A DNA stretch of 64,000 nt from Vermamoeba vermiformis (Eukaryota > Tubulinea > Echinamoebida). Below the pieces are notes generated by a model, which ran no database searches, was not told where the DNA came from, and worked only from the letters and a program-made list of their open reading frames with translations. Shown here in pieces: positions 53,463 through 64,000 of the stretch (position 1 is the first letter of the stretch; the number at the start of each line of letters is the position of its first letter). The translations under genes and the position numbers were made by a program. The DNA lies in NCBI GenBank assembly GCA_045837725.1, contig JBEWZL010000056.1:372001-436000 (forward strand). Reading direction: 5' to 3'.

Positions 53463-55767
53463 ATGGAGCACAAGAACAGCGCTACTTTTGGGCCCCATCG
53501 GCCTAGCATAAACACACAGAGCAATATAGTCATGGGCATGCGTAGCCAGAGCATACCTGCGGCTGCGGAAAAGCCTGTCTCCCCGCGACCTTCAGATTCG
53601 ATAATCGAGGTCGGAAAGACAGCAGCTAAGGCGATTAAAGGAGAAAAAAGTGCCAAATTTGAAGAAAGCATTGTAAATAACACGAACCAAAAGCAGCCCG
53701 TAGTTCCGTCTATAAAAAATATGGCGCTATTAATTAGATCGAAGCGAATGACAGTAGCTGCGTCACCGAAGAAAGTTATCATACAAAGAATAAAGAGATC
53801 AAAAAGCTTGTCAGATGGCTTCAAAAATAGTTGGGATTATTCGTCAAACTTCGTTGATCCAGAAGAAGCCTTTGAAGATGAGACACTTAAGAGCCTGCAA
53901 GAGAGCATGGAATTGCTTGAATTAGAGAAGAAGGATTTCGAGAAAATTAAAAACACAATTATAGCACGAGGGCAAGCTGAAGATTCTCCTCGCGGTACAC
54001 CTGATCTGAAAAAAGAAAATGGAATCGTTTTAGGAGTCTCAAAAGAAAGAATGGTCAAATTGATAACTAATCCAGTCAATAGTATAGGTAGGAAAATTTC
54101 AATTGTTTTGTAACGGTTATTTTTGGATTCGCATCTCTTTCGAAAAATACTAACCGACGCATTTCAGAACCCGATACTCTTCATCGTTTTCTACTCACAT
54201 ATAGACTTTGGTTTTCCGCTGAAGAACTGCTGCGGATGATCTGCGACCGGTAAGTAAATTTCAAATTTTAATTCTATTGTCACTGGTCCTGACGACTCGG
54301 GCAGCTATAAATCAACATCTCGTGGTCGCTCTGGAAGCATGGTAGCATATAATAGTGATGAAGAGGCTCGTGTAGCGCTTTGGGTAAAGTAAGTCTAAAA
54401 ATAGTCCTCCGGCTCTCGTTCTTACGAATCATATCAGAGTGTTGGATGTAATTAAAATATGGATAGCAAGGAACCCGCACGATTTTATGACGCCTTCTGC
54501 TCGAACTCTGCTCGAAATCTTTACTAGCGAAGCAATCACCTCTGTAAATAACCTTCAAAACGTTACCAATAAGAAATCATTACTGCAGCTGATAGACATT
54601 CTCATGAGCTCCGTAGCTGTACGTAAACCAGCATTGTATTTAATTTATCTATGGATTTAACCCGTGCTGCAGAAACTTGGAGCCGGTCCCACCATTAGGC
54701 GGTGGTCAGTCCGTGCCAAGAAGAGCGGATACATGCGCCCATTGCAGCCTGTAAAGAAGGAGAAATTGACTTCAATCCTCGAGATTGCCCCTGTCGAATT
54801 TGCACGTCAGTTATCAGTGTACTGGAAGAAACTGATGGATCGTATACAACCGGCGGACTTTATCTTAACGAAGAACAACAACGCAGGACGAAATGCATTG
54901 ATGAGCTTGACAGACGAGTTCAACACACTGACGAACTGGGTCACGCACGAAATTGTTACTACGGCCAACTTGAAACAACGTGTCAAACTCTTGGAACACT
55001 TCTTGCTCATTATTAAGGTACACACGAGTCTATATTACTCATAAATGCTAATGTTATTAATTCAGAAACTGTTGGAATTGAACAACTTTTTGGGTGCCAC
55101 GGGTGTTTTCTTTGGCACGCAAATGATGGCTTCTCAAAGGCTTAAACAAACGTGGAAGGTACAGAAATAACTTTAATTAGTGTTATCATATGACTAATTA
55201 ATGGATTGCAGGAGATCAACAAGAAACACAAAGATTTTATTACATCGTTGACGGCACTCTTCGGGCCACTAGGCAACTTTGCCATGTTGAGAAAAGCAAT
55301 TGCGAATAGGTTTAAAACTGTTGACTCGCCCACAATTCCATTTCTACGTAAGTTTTATTTGTGTTGATTTGATTATTGTGTTGCTAACCATCCCCAAAGC
55401 AATCATTCAGAAGGATGTAGTTGCGTTGCACGAAGTTTATCGAGACACAATAGAAGATGGCTTGATTAACATGAAAAAGATCGAGTCACTCGGCACATGT
55501 CTCCTATTCTTTTGGGAATGTCAACAAGCATCGTACAAGATTATCGAAGTGCCGCAGATCCAAGCGTTCATTCAGACAATTGGGCCTATTGTAGAAGACC
55601 GCAAGTTAATGCAGTATTCAAAGCAATGTGAACCACCAGTTCTCGAGCATTCGAAAGAGTATAAAAGGCGGACGAAAGAAAAGAAAAAAGAGCAGAAAAA
55701 GAGAAAACGCGCCAAAGCGGCGGAAGATCCAATCAAAGCTATCTTTGGCTCGTTAATGAATAATTAG
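53463..55767 (+). CDS. Ras guanine nucleotide exchange factor (RasGEF_N + Cdc25 homology; 8 exons, 637 aa)
   Basis: Exons: 53463-54087, 54168-54249, 54305-54388, 54438-54618, 54673-55017, 55066-55158, 55212-55347, 55400-55767. Residues 1-205 are charged and low-complexity with a basic region. The REM/RasGEF_N domain (~205-345; LHRFLLTYRLWFSAEELL) is followed by the Cdc25 catalytic domain (~360-600): EIAPVEFARQLSVYWKKLM, LKQTWKEINKKHKDF, SPTIPFLP, NMKKIESLG. These activate Ras/Rap by releasing GDP. The tail is Lys-rich (KEKKKEQKKRKR) and may bind membrane or carry an NLS. A splice-acceptor-like sequence abuts the ATG, so the start may belong to an upstream exon. BAR-RasGAP lies 2.1 kb downstream. 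Confidence 0.9.
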
Positions 55768-55887
55768 ATCGTATACGGCCTAACGTGTAATATTAGTTGT
55801 ACATATGTAATTGTAAAAGTGCATTTTTGGTTTTTTAATGTTCTTTTTTGTTCAGTAATTATTACATGAGTTCATGAACGAAACGCA

Positions 55888-57692
55888 ATGGATCTGCGTC
55901 GAAACCATTCCGTTTCTATCTTGGCCCCTCTTGAACTTCATGATTTATTAAAAGAAGGTACGATTTGGACCAGTTTTGTTGCGTTCTAACGCCATCTATT
56001 TAGAAATTCGTCAGCTGATCTACCCCAAGCAATTGCAAATACTGGGCGCTGATGATCGTGCCATTAGATTAGCTTTAGATGACGAATCATTATGGCTATT
56101 GGCTTCATATTGCCGTACAGCAGGTAAACTTAATTTCGAATATTCGTAAAAAATATGTAAATATTCTACAGTTAATTTATTATTTTTTCTGGCAACTATA
56201 TGAGTACTTCTATCATTTTATGATTTTTTTATGCTGTAATAAGCTTATGTTTATTTTTATCATTTTTGACAGACGCAATTCGCGTTAATATTGACTCGCC
56301 CTTTGTCGCTATGAATTGGAATCAGCTTAGATCTCACTTGGATACGATTCAATGGGACAGATATATCCCTAGAGCTTGGTCAGACAAGTCACCGATCGAG
56401 ATCCACACAGTCAGTAACGCATCTGTGCTTTATCACACAGGAGCTATTACAGAGCGAGTCAATCAATATTTCAATGACGCCTATCGTACAAAAAAGCTGA
56501 AAAACGAAGTACCAGTTCCGCGCTTATTCACACGCGTGCACAACAACAAAGTAATGTTTAGCGCTGAAGTCATGGACTCGATGCACATGCGATTCTCCAT
56601 GGACCCATTGGCAAGCAAAGACGCAAATATTGACGAGGCAAAGGACCGTCAAAGATTGCTCGCCATCAAAGCTCACCGCTCAGTTGCAGAAGAAGAGCCC
56701 GTGAAACTTGATGCAGTGGACTTGCCTAAGCCTGAAAACACCAAGTACGGCGTGTTCACACGCGATCCTATGCTGCTCACGTCAGACGAAGGATATTTGG
56801 TCAAACCAAAGTGGATGTCGATCGCGCCAATGCGCGAGACTACTGCTGCCGCTCTGTTAATGGAAACGCAATGGTCATTCTTACAGACCAATCTTGACGC
56901 GCAAAGTAACTCGGAAGCGAAGCACAACCGAGAAGAAGAAATCACAGTATGGGATCCGTTCTGCGGAAGTGGCACGTTCCTGCTCGAAGCTGCACAAATG
57001 TTCATTCGGTCACAGACATCTGGGTTGTTCCCACCTATTCACTTTGCAGAGAGGAGGATAGGATTTAAACATTGGCCCAGTTTCGATGAGAAAGCTTACA
57101 ACAGTTTTATTAACAAACGAAAACACGCTCTACAGGATCTGCTACTTAGCCGAAGAAACAATAGCCAAGTAGCGCTCTCAAAGAAGTTCACAGGTCCTAA
57201 ACTACGACTAGTCGGCAGTGACATTAACAAGTACTGCGTGGCCATGTCTCAGATCAACACACAGTCAATGAAAAAGATGGTTTGTTCGCACTTTGAAGGC
57301 GAGATGCGCGATCTAGTTTCCGAGTGGATGGACTCCAAGGTCAGCTTCGAGTACATTGCCTCCGATTTCCAATTCATCGATCGATATACTACATTCAACT
57401 GGCCTAAGACTCACATTATCGCGAATCCACCTTGGGGACACAGGCTTGGCGATTCATCGGTGAGTTTACAACCCTGACAGTCAAATCATCTAACCTATCC
57501 CTTTAGATGTTGCATAAAGTATTCCCTCGATTTATGCGGTTATTGAAGCAAAGAAAGGAGCTAAAAGAAGTGTTCATTGTCAACGGCTCGCAAGAATTGC
57601 ACCGAATGGATCCAGCGCATTTAAAATGGAAATCTGTGTTCAAATTCAGCTCGCGAGGCTTGCCTGTACAGTTATTAAAGTTACTCGTGTGA
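55888..57692 (+). CDS. THUMP-type SAM-dependent RNA methyltransferase (RlmL/TrmN-like; 4 exons, 520 aa)
   Basis: Exons: 55888-55957, 56004-56123, 56273-57459, 57507-57692. The C-terminal half is a Rossmann methyltransferase with the SAM loop VWDPFCGSGTFLLEAAQ (~residue 290), an acidic LVGSDIN strand, and the amino-methyltransferase motif NPPWG (~448) that gives N2-guanine specificity in RlmL/TrmN/THUMPD enzymes. The N-terminal ~120 residues resemble a divergent THUMP/ferredoxin-like RNA-binding part. Probable target: an exocyclic amine of guanine in tRNA or rRNA. Length is near normal; the THUMP part is short, so binding mode is uncertain. Two closely spaced ATGs (55874 in another frame, 55888) make the exact start the 55888 one. 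Confidence 0.83.
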
Positions 57693-57874
57693 ACCTGTTC
57701 GCAGGACAATGGACATATCTCGTAATTTTTTGGGACATATCTCCGCTCAACTGCCAACAAAAATAGATTTTCGGCCGAAATTGACCATTCACTCGCTCCA
57801 AGTCCCATTGTGTACATTATTTATTATTATCTATATATTTATCGATAGTTTAGTTGCAAGATCTGGTGTAAATT

Positions 57875-60353
57875 ATGTCGGGCACACTAAGGAACAAGAA
57901 ACCAAAGGAAACGCCAAAGAATCTGCAATGGAATAATTTTCAGAAAAATTTGGCAGTTGCACAGACCAGTTTTTTACAATATTTCGGCAAACGTGAAAGC
58001 AAACAAGTACCAAAAGAATTTTCAGTCGCGAATGCGAAAGTCAAAAAGCTTCAAGAAAATTTCGAAGAGCTTGTTAAGGCTTCAAAGTACTATATTAAGG
58101 CATCCCAAGGTAAAGATCGGGCGTCAAATTTTTAACGCGCCGAAAGATTTTTTTTCAACGATCAAGTGTGATCCGAAACTCAAATTTCTACCCTTTCCTC
58201 CAGGATACTCTGCCAGTAATGCTACCTTCGTGGAATCTCTTCAGACCTTGTCAACGACCATCGGAGAAACGCACAATCTTTGTGAGTATCTTTTTCTATC
58301 AATTCAAAAAATTTCTAATCGTTAAATTTGGCTTTGATTCTTTCAATTAGTTGATAATTTGTAATTTATTTATATTTATCGTTATGATCGATTTTAATCA
58401 ATATTCAATAGCTCCCGTCTTATTGAAAGTTGCGGAATTGGAAACTAAAATTGAGACCTCTTATGCCAAAATGGTAGGTATCGCAGTATTAGCGCTTATA
58501 TAATAATTTTACACGAGTTCGTTGCAATTTTTGGCGGCCTGGGAATATTTATTTATTTATTTCTTTTAGCGCGAGGATCTTGGCAAGTTGGTGTTTTTTG
58601 TAGAAAAATTCAGCGATGAGAAAATAGACCCTGCGAGAGAATCGTACAAATCGTGGAATAGATCACGATTGGAATATGATGCAGCAAAAGACCGTTTAGA
58701 TCCGCTCAAGAACGCCTCACACCTCAGTCCCATCAATTTGCTTGTCGCACAAACTAATTACTACCACGCGCGTGTCAAAGAACTGACGCGTTATTTGAAC
58801 GCCAGCGACAAAATGGGTGCTGTGCTGTGGGAACGTGATTTTGACTTCTTGCAAGAACTAATCAACTGGATGGAGACTATGCACGGCATTCTGTTGACAC
58901 AGTACTCGCTGCTTTACGATCAAGAGCAGCTCACATCTGCGCTGAGCGAGACCTCCAACCAGCGTCGTACTACGTATTACACGGCAAAAGACGAGAAGGC
59001 CCGCGTCAAGCGCGAGAAGGAAATCGAAGCCTATCAGAACAGGTGCGTCGTATGATTGAATTCACTTGTTCGTTTTATTAATTGTTGTGTAGATATCAAC
59101 CATTGATTGCTCTTTTGAGCGCTGAAGATTTGGCACTCGTTAACGCGTTGTGTGTCACCGCTGCTAGTGAGCAAGAACAGACCCTCGAGTCACTCGTGCG
59201 CATTCTTGACGCGATGAAACAGACCTTGCCAATCATCAAGCTCGGTATCACTAAGGAAGTGAGCAAGACTACAACTGAGGCTACTTTATTCCGTGGTAAC
59301 ACCACCGCCACCAAGTTGATGACTGCCTTCACAAAAATGACAGGTAATTCCATTGCGTAATTACTTGACTACGGATTCTAACAGTCATATAAACAGGTCG
59401 TGATTACTTGAACAAATCCTTGAAGGATGTTATGAGCGAAGCTATTGCTGACGTTCAAAAGAATGGCGATAAAATCGAAGTAGATCCGTCAAAGATGACC
59501 AACAAGGACGAAGCAGCGCGTCAACAAAGCATCGATAATTTGAAAAATGTCGTTGCTAAGTTCCTCAACGCCATTCTTGCGTCTATTGACATCTGTCCCG
59601 TGCCCTTCCGTGTCATGGCCAATCATTTGCAAGCAGAAGTTGTCAAGAGATTCCCTGACAGCAAGTACCAAAGTGTAGCAGGCTTCATTTTCTTGCGATT
59701 CTTCTGCCCTGCCATCTTGGCTCCTGAGTCTAACGGCCTGTACGGTGGTTCACTGACCGAGAAAGAACGACGATTGTTGATTTTGGTCAGCAAAGTGCTG
59801 CAGAACATTGCTAACGGCGTGGACTTTGGCAACAAAGAACCTTACATGCAGGACTTGAATTCGTTCATTCACGAGAACGTGCCAAATGTACACAAATTTT
59901 TCGACAAACTCGTGGTAAGTGCACCCTGACGCGACTGCAGATCCGCTTGTAATCAAGTACTAATGGTATTTTTGTCAGACTGTGCCCGTCAATATCGACG
60001 ACTACGAGCCTTTATGTTCATTCCAGAATGCACTCAATGTTGAACTGCCGAGTTTGCATAAGAAGATCACATCCAACCTGGACAAGATCGGCAAATGTTT
60101 GATCCAATACAAACAAGCAGTACGTGCCTTATATATGATGAAAAATAGGATTTAATTAACACGGTTGTAGGAATGCATCTCACCTTTGGCTGTTATTTTA
60201 GCGGAGTTGGATGAGGCGGTTGATCCTTCACTGACACCCTTTATTCCTCCTTCTGCCATGGCAATGCACGCTAACAATAACAACTCGAAGCGAGAAGTGA
60301 AAGAGAAAGAAAAAGAGAAAGAGAAGGACAAGGAGAAGGAGAAAGAGAAATAA
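57875..60353 (+). CDS. BAR-like domain + RasGAP protein (8 exons, 665 aa)
   Basis: Exons: 57875-58109, 58147-58281, 58412-58473, 58570-59042, 59093-59343, 59397-59914, 59979-60119, 60171-60353. The first ~300 residues form long amphipathic helices of BAR type (NFEELVKASKYYI; LETKIETSYAKM; YYHARVKELTRYLNASDKMG), suggesting binding to curved membrane. RasGAP follows: the arginine finger lies in TLFRGNTTATKLM (R369), and FIFLRFFCPAILAPES is the family's FLR-PA signature. It should switch Ras off by speeding GTP hydrolysis. The end is a repetitive Lys/Glu tail (EKEKEKDKEKEKEK). Intron 58110-58146 is only 37 nt, the shortest in the window. Confidence 0.9.
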
Positions 60354-60630
60354 GTACTATCAAATTGTTTTCCTCGATTTAATTTATTGTAATTTTTAAG
60401 CATTTAGAATGCCTTGTATGTTATAACCTCCATATTAAATTATTAGACTTACTTGCAGGTACGCGATCCTCGAATCTCGCCCCGACCGAAATTCGGCTGA
60501 GTTTTCATCGAAATACTTTTGAAATCTGGCGCAGTTTCGCAAGTCTCAGGAACCGAGAATGGAACTGAGAAATGAATCAGGCCAAGATCTTTGGTGGAAT
60601 TAGGCATAGTATCTTCCTATCCTGGCAACT

Positions 60631-61419
60631 ATGACCACGCTTGCAAGCCTCAAGGAGTTGTACTTGCTCGGTTTTATTCAAGACGTTGAGTACATTGCTA
60701 GGTTAGCTTTACTGGGCATCTGCGATCCCAATATTAATAGCGAGGTGATTGATGATCCTGTGCCCGTGGAGCCAAAGCCTGAAGAGTCTTTAATTGCATC
60801 CGCGCCGGAAGTGATCGAAGAAGAAATTGTTTTCGTGCCCGTTGTGCCTCCAAAGCCGATCATAGTACCAGAAGCTCCTAAGCGCATCTTGCCTCGTATA
60901 GTGCCTAAGAAACCTAGCCGTCCTAAACCAAGTAAGTTCTAATTATGACGTCACTATTTTTGCTAAACACGCACTTTTAAAGGGAAGCTTATTGCCAAAC
61001 CTAAGCGTCCTCTGAATAAGCGGAAGCCTCTGGTAAGACGCTGGAGATCTGCGGGACGCATCATTGCCACACGTGAACAAAACGTGCATTTAGCGGATTC
61101 GATCTCAGAAAAAGATCGACGCCGAGATAGCTACTTAAAATCAGTGCACCACCGCAATAGAAAAAGAAATATGGAGCTCATTCGCAACTTCAGAGCTGCT
61201 AAGAAGTGGTCTGCCACCAAACACGATCGGCCGCGCAAGATTCGCAAGTCTAGGGTGGATGGAACTGAAGAAAAGCTCTTCCAAGCACGCATTTCTAAAA
61301 AGAACGTTATCCTCTATAACGAGAGATGTACATTATTCGACAGAAACGTTTGGGCTATGAAAGAGCTGCGTAAATACCATTTGGAGGTGTCTCAGCTGAG
61401 CGAAACAGAAGAAGCTTAG
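60631..61419 (+). CDS. basic protein of unknown function, likely nuclear (2 exons, 245 aa)
   Basis: Exons: 60631-60931, 60983-61419. Residues 40-100 are Pro/Glu/Val-rich (PVPVEPKPEE; VPVVPPKPIIVPEAPK) and probably disordered; the rest is very basic with several Lys/Arg runs (KRPLNKRKPLVRRWR; RNRKRNMELIRN). Nucleic-acid or ribosome-assembly association is possible, but I do not recognise a family. Splicing in phase 1 keeps the frame, which supports a real gene. Confidence 0.65.
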
Positions 61420-61678
61420 GAGCGAAACGTTATTAGAGCATTTTTTTCTGCAATTAGCTAGTTGGTTGCCCGATAGATCAAGTCAGTCACTCGCAGTAGG
61501 CCTGACGTAAGTGAATGCACCGTGGAACGCAGCAGTCCGTACCAAGCAAGAGGGAGTTGTTGCTCTTGCTGTAATTTTAAGTAAAAGCTTTTAGTGTCAA
61601 TAGTCGAATGTTGTTCCGAAGGCAGCTCGTAGTCCGCAGGAAAAAAATAGTCTTTATTTTTACTGACAAACCACAAGA

Positions 61679-62478
61679 ATGGGAACAAAAGGTACTGGCG
61701 TGACCGAAGTACTAATATTTCACGCACTATGGGCGTGCAGTGCTATATTGGTTTTGCATCCGCCAGACGCAATCAGAACACTTGCGCCAGAATTGGGGCA
61801 GCGAATCTTTTACTGCTTATTGTTTTATAATTTTGGCCTTGCCATTACGTGCAAAATATTCAAAAGACACATTGAATTCGATATTTGGCTGTTCTGCTTT
61901 TTCACGAGCATAATGCAGGTAATAAATATTCAATTTCGTTTCGAAAAATAGCAATATCAATATTAACGGTTAAAATTATTAAGGTACTACCGGATTGGTT
62001 TTTGGCGGCTCAATTAAAAACATTGGTGTTCCCTGACAAAACTTTTCCGAAGATCGGAGCTGTATCTGCTTACATGGCTTTAGCTTGGTCTCCAGTATTC
62101 TTCATGACTATATTCTTTACTCGTATGCTCAGCACACGCATTCATCAGCTGTCTTATGTGATTGCTGCTTTGATTTCGAGTTTGATTTTATTCGTGGCGG
62201 AAGCAGATCCTGTGCACTTGAACATGTGGAAAGCAACGCACATCGAGCACACAATGTTTCACAAGAACATTGCAGCCTACGTTCTCTTGCCAGAAACCCT
62301 ACTAGGAGTCGTCGCGTTTGCTGTGTACAATTGGACGAGCTTGGCCAAGGCAGGGCTCGACAACATTTTTGCCAAGCTTTTTGGTGGCTTGTTTGTGATG
62401 TTGTCGTACACTGGGGCCTTGGTACTATCTTATTTCTTCATAGAATCGCATGGAAGAGCTTTTCTCCCGCTCAATTGA
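61679..62478 (+). CDS. multi-pass membrane protein of unknown function (2 exons, 244 aa)
   Basis: Exons: 61679-61918, 61984-62478. Six or seven hydrophobic segments (LIFHALWACSAILVLH; IFYCLLFYNFGLAITC; MALAWSPVFFMTIFF; YVIAALISSLILFVAE; LLGVVAFAVYN; GGLFVMLSYTGALVLSYFF) with short loops. No signal peptide, pore or channel motif recognised. A 270-nt minus-strand frame overlaps the start. Function unknown. Confidence 0.7.
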
Positions 62479-62774
62479 ACACGTAATCGGTCACGTGGTG
62501 TCTCGAGTGGATGGGCTTGCCCAACTTTCGTAACGTGAATGGGCGCCATAAACACCACCTTCACAATCAAGTAAGCCATTCGTGTACAGATATATTAAAT
62601 CTTGTCGTTGTTAGCACCATTTACACGTCGGTCTCCGTTTCTCTCCGGCTGACAGTTTGAAATGCGAGATAAAATCAGATTGTGTGAATTACAACGAGTA
62701 AAATCAAAATCGATTAATAACAATAACTTATTTGACAGTCACAACGAAAGCGGAGACGCTTTTGGCAATTAAAA

Positions 62775-64000
62775 ATGCGGATCGCAGCCCTGTGTTGCTT
62801 TATCTTATGGCTAGATCTGTGTTTCTCTGCACCGAGTAAGTACCGTTATTTATTTAATTATACTCTATTTAATTATATACGAAAATTCGCTTCCGTAGTT
62901 GCGAATTAAATTCTTGCTTCCATGTCTAACCGTAAATCCACCACTAAAATTATTATTTTAATTTTAGGTTTCATGTTTGTGACATCTATTCCTAAATCTT
63001 CGACCTACGGAACTCTGCGCGAGATACGAATTGTCGCCCAAAATTACTCTTCGTGGGAATACAAAGCATGCGTGGCAGACGCTTATCATGGGATTGGAAA
63101 GGTGTACAGCCTAAATATAAACTCAAACTATAGCTATGAATTGCTCCCCGAAACGGCCCCGAACAATGGGACTATGAACTACGCTTTGACCTCGATCCAA
63201 GGTTTGACAGAATGCGGTTACGCTGCATTAGTGGTATGTGTATATATTAATACTAGTGCTCCATTTAATTTATTTGACGTAGAATACATCGCTATACAAT
63301 GTGATCGACGGAGACACAAGTGTTGCAGATCTCGCCGCAAGTACCAATTGGCAGCCACCGTTTTACGCAGTATGGATAAACAATCAAGTGGAAACTTTTC
63401 TGTTTACAGGGGTACGTGGCGCCGATAAAATGACGCAACTCAGCTAACACTATTCTAATTAGCAAGGTGTTGTCAGCCGTTTGAACACGACTACTCTCGG
63501 CGCATACAATTACTCTGTATTTTCTGACGGAATGGAGTTGATCAAGAGCTGGGAGCTCTATCAGGAGCCTATTAGTAAGTACTGGTTGTTGAAGCGGGAT
63601 TATAGTCGTTAACATCGTCTGTTTAGCCAAGACATCGTACATCGCCTACTCAATGAGCCTCATCGATAACAGTGCTTGGAAGGCAGTTGTGGACAAGTGT
63701 AATCCCGATTGCACGAGAGATACGACGTTAGGAGACTCATTAGGGTTTCCTACCATCACGGCTAACAGCACGCATTGGTTCTCATGCTACAAAAGTTTGT
63801 TCATTTACCAAAATGTCCTTACATCTGGCACGCATCATTGCACTGTCGCTGGACTTACGGATTCCAGAATGTTGCAGATTGACGCGGACTACCCAATTGA
63901 ATCGAGCAATGCCGAGGACCCGATGTACAGTTGCGTGATGGACGACACAACGATGATGCTCTTAGTGTTTGATTCCAACAGTTTCAAATACACTGTGTAC
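62775..64000 (+). CDS. secreted or type-I membrane ectodomain protein, 3' end outside the window (>=5 exons)
   Basis: Exons: 62775-62835, 62968-63233, 63283-63411, 63463-63574, 63627 to the window edge. A signal peptide (MRIAALCCFILWLDLCFSAP) precedes 290 residues rich in N-glycosylation sites and spaced Cys (NINSNYSYEL; CNPDC; WFSCYKS; HHCTVAG). The style resembles the ectodomain of the receptor-like gene at 37281, but I cannot align them. No domain is recognised in the visible part. It is cut by the right edge in frame. Confidence 0.7.

Overview
The window is nuclear DNA from a unicellular eukaryote with a compact, very intron-rich genome. I read 25 protein-coding genes, 2 of them without introns, and about 140 introns. 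Most introns are 40-60 nt, start GTAAG, GTACG or GTGAG, carry a CTAAC/CTAAT-like branch site 10-20 nt before the 3' AG, and sit in all three phases. For every complete spliced model I checked that the exon lengths add up to an open frame. The gene set (LRR-Roc-COR-kinase-WD40 Roco protein, RapGAP, RasGEF, BAR-RasGAP, F-box/ankyrin, kinase-UBA-KA1, FN3 surface protein) fits an amoeboid or slime-mould-like protist such as a protosteloid amoebozoan. I cannot fix the species from sequence alone. I found no mobile element, virus-derived element, CRISPR array, rRNA or convincing tRNA.

Layout. 0.5-10.0 kb, plus strand: RapGAP with RA-like and LRR domains, a mitochondrial PPR protein, and bifunctional tryptophan enzyme IGPS-PRAI. 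10.0-12.7 kb, minus: a TMEM185-like multi-pass protein fused to two BTB domains. 12.9-27.4 kb, plus: a GPI-anchored FN3/beta-helix surface protein, a 2151-residue Roco kinase, a membrane-anchored MIF4G/3'-5' exonuclease-like protein, and a small beta-grasp-like protein. 27.5-36.5 kb, mostly minus: a GNAT acetyltransferase, two paralogous GFA/CENP-V-type zinc proteins flanking two F-box genes, an SLC38-like amino acid transporter, and an SDR oxidoreductase. 37.3-46.3 kb, plus: a 1495-residue cysteine-rich ectodomain protein ending in a TOM1/THH1-like multi-pass domain, then an aldonolactone oxidase. 47.2-52.6 kb, minus: a tandem pair of kinase-UBA-KA1 kinases. 53.5-64 kb, plus: RasGEF, THUMP-type methyltransferase, BAR-RasGAP, two unrecognised proteins and the start of a secreted protein.

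How the genes relate. Four of the 25 genes are regulators or relatives of Ras/Rap GTPases (RapGAP, Roco, RasGEF, RasGAP), and RasGEF and RasGAP are only 2.1 kb apart. Three genes are surface or sensor-like proteins (FN3/beta-helix, TOM1-like receptor, edge secreted protein). Two local duplications show patchy near-identity suggesting gene conversion. Intergenic DNA is minimal (42-62 bp between some gene ends) except for four 0.7-1.2 kb gaps, one with a cluster of perfect hairpins. The most novel-looking items are the TMEM185-BTB-BTB fusion, the ectodomain-TOM1-like receptor, an exact 12-bp palindrome present four times, and the hairpin cluster at 43.46-43.95 kb.
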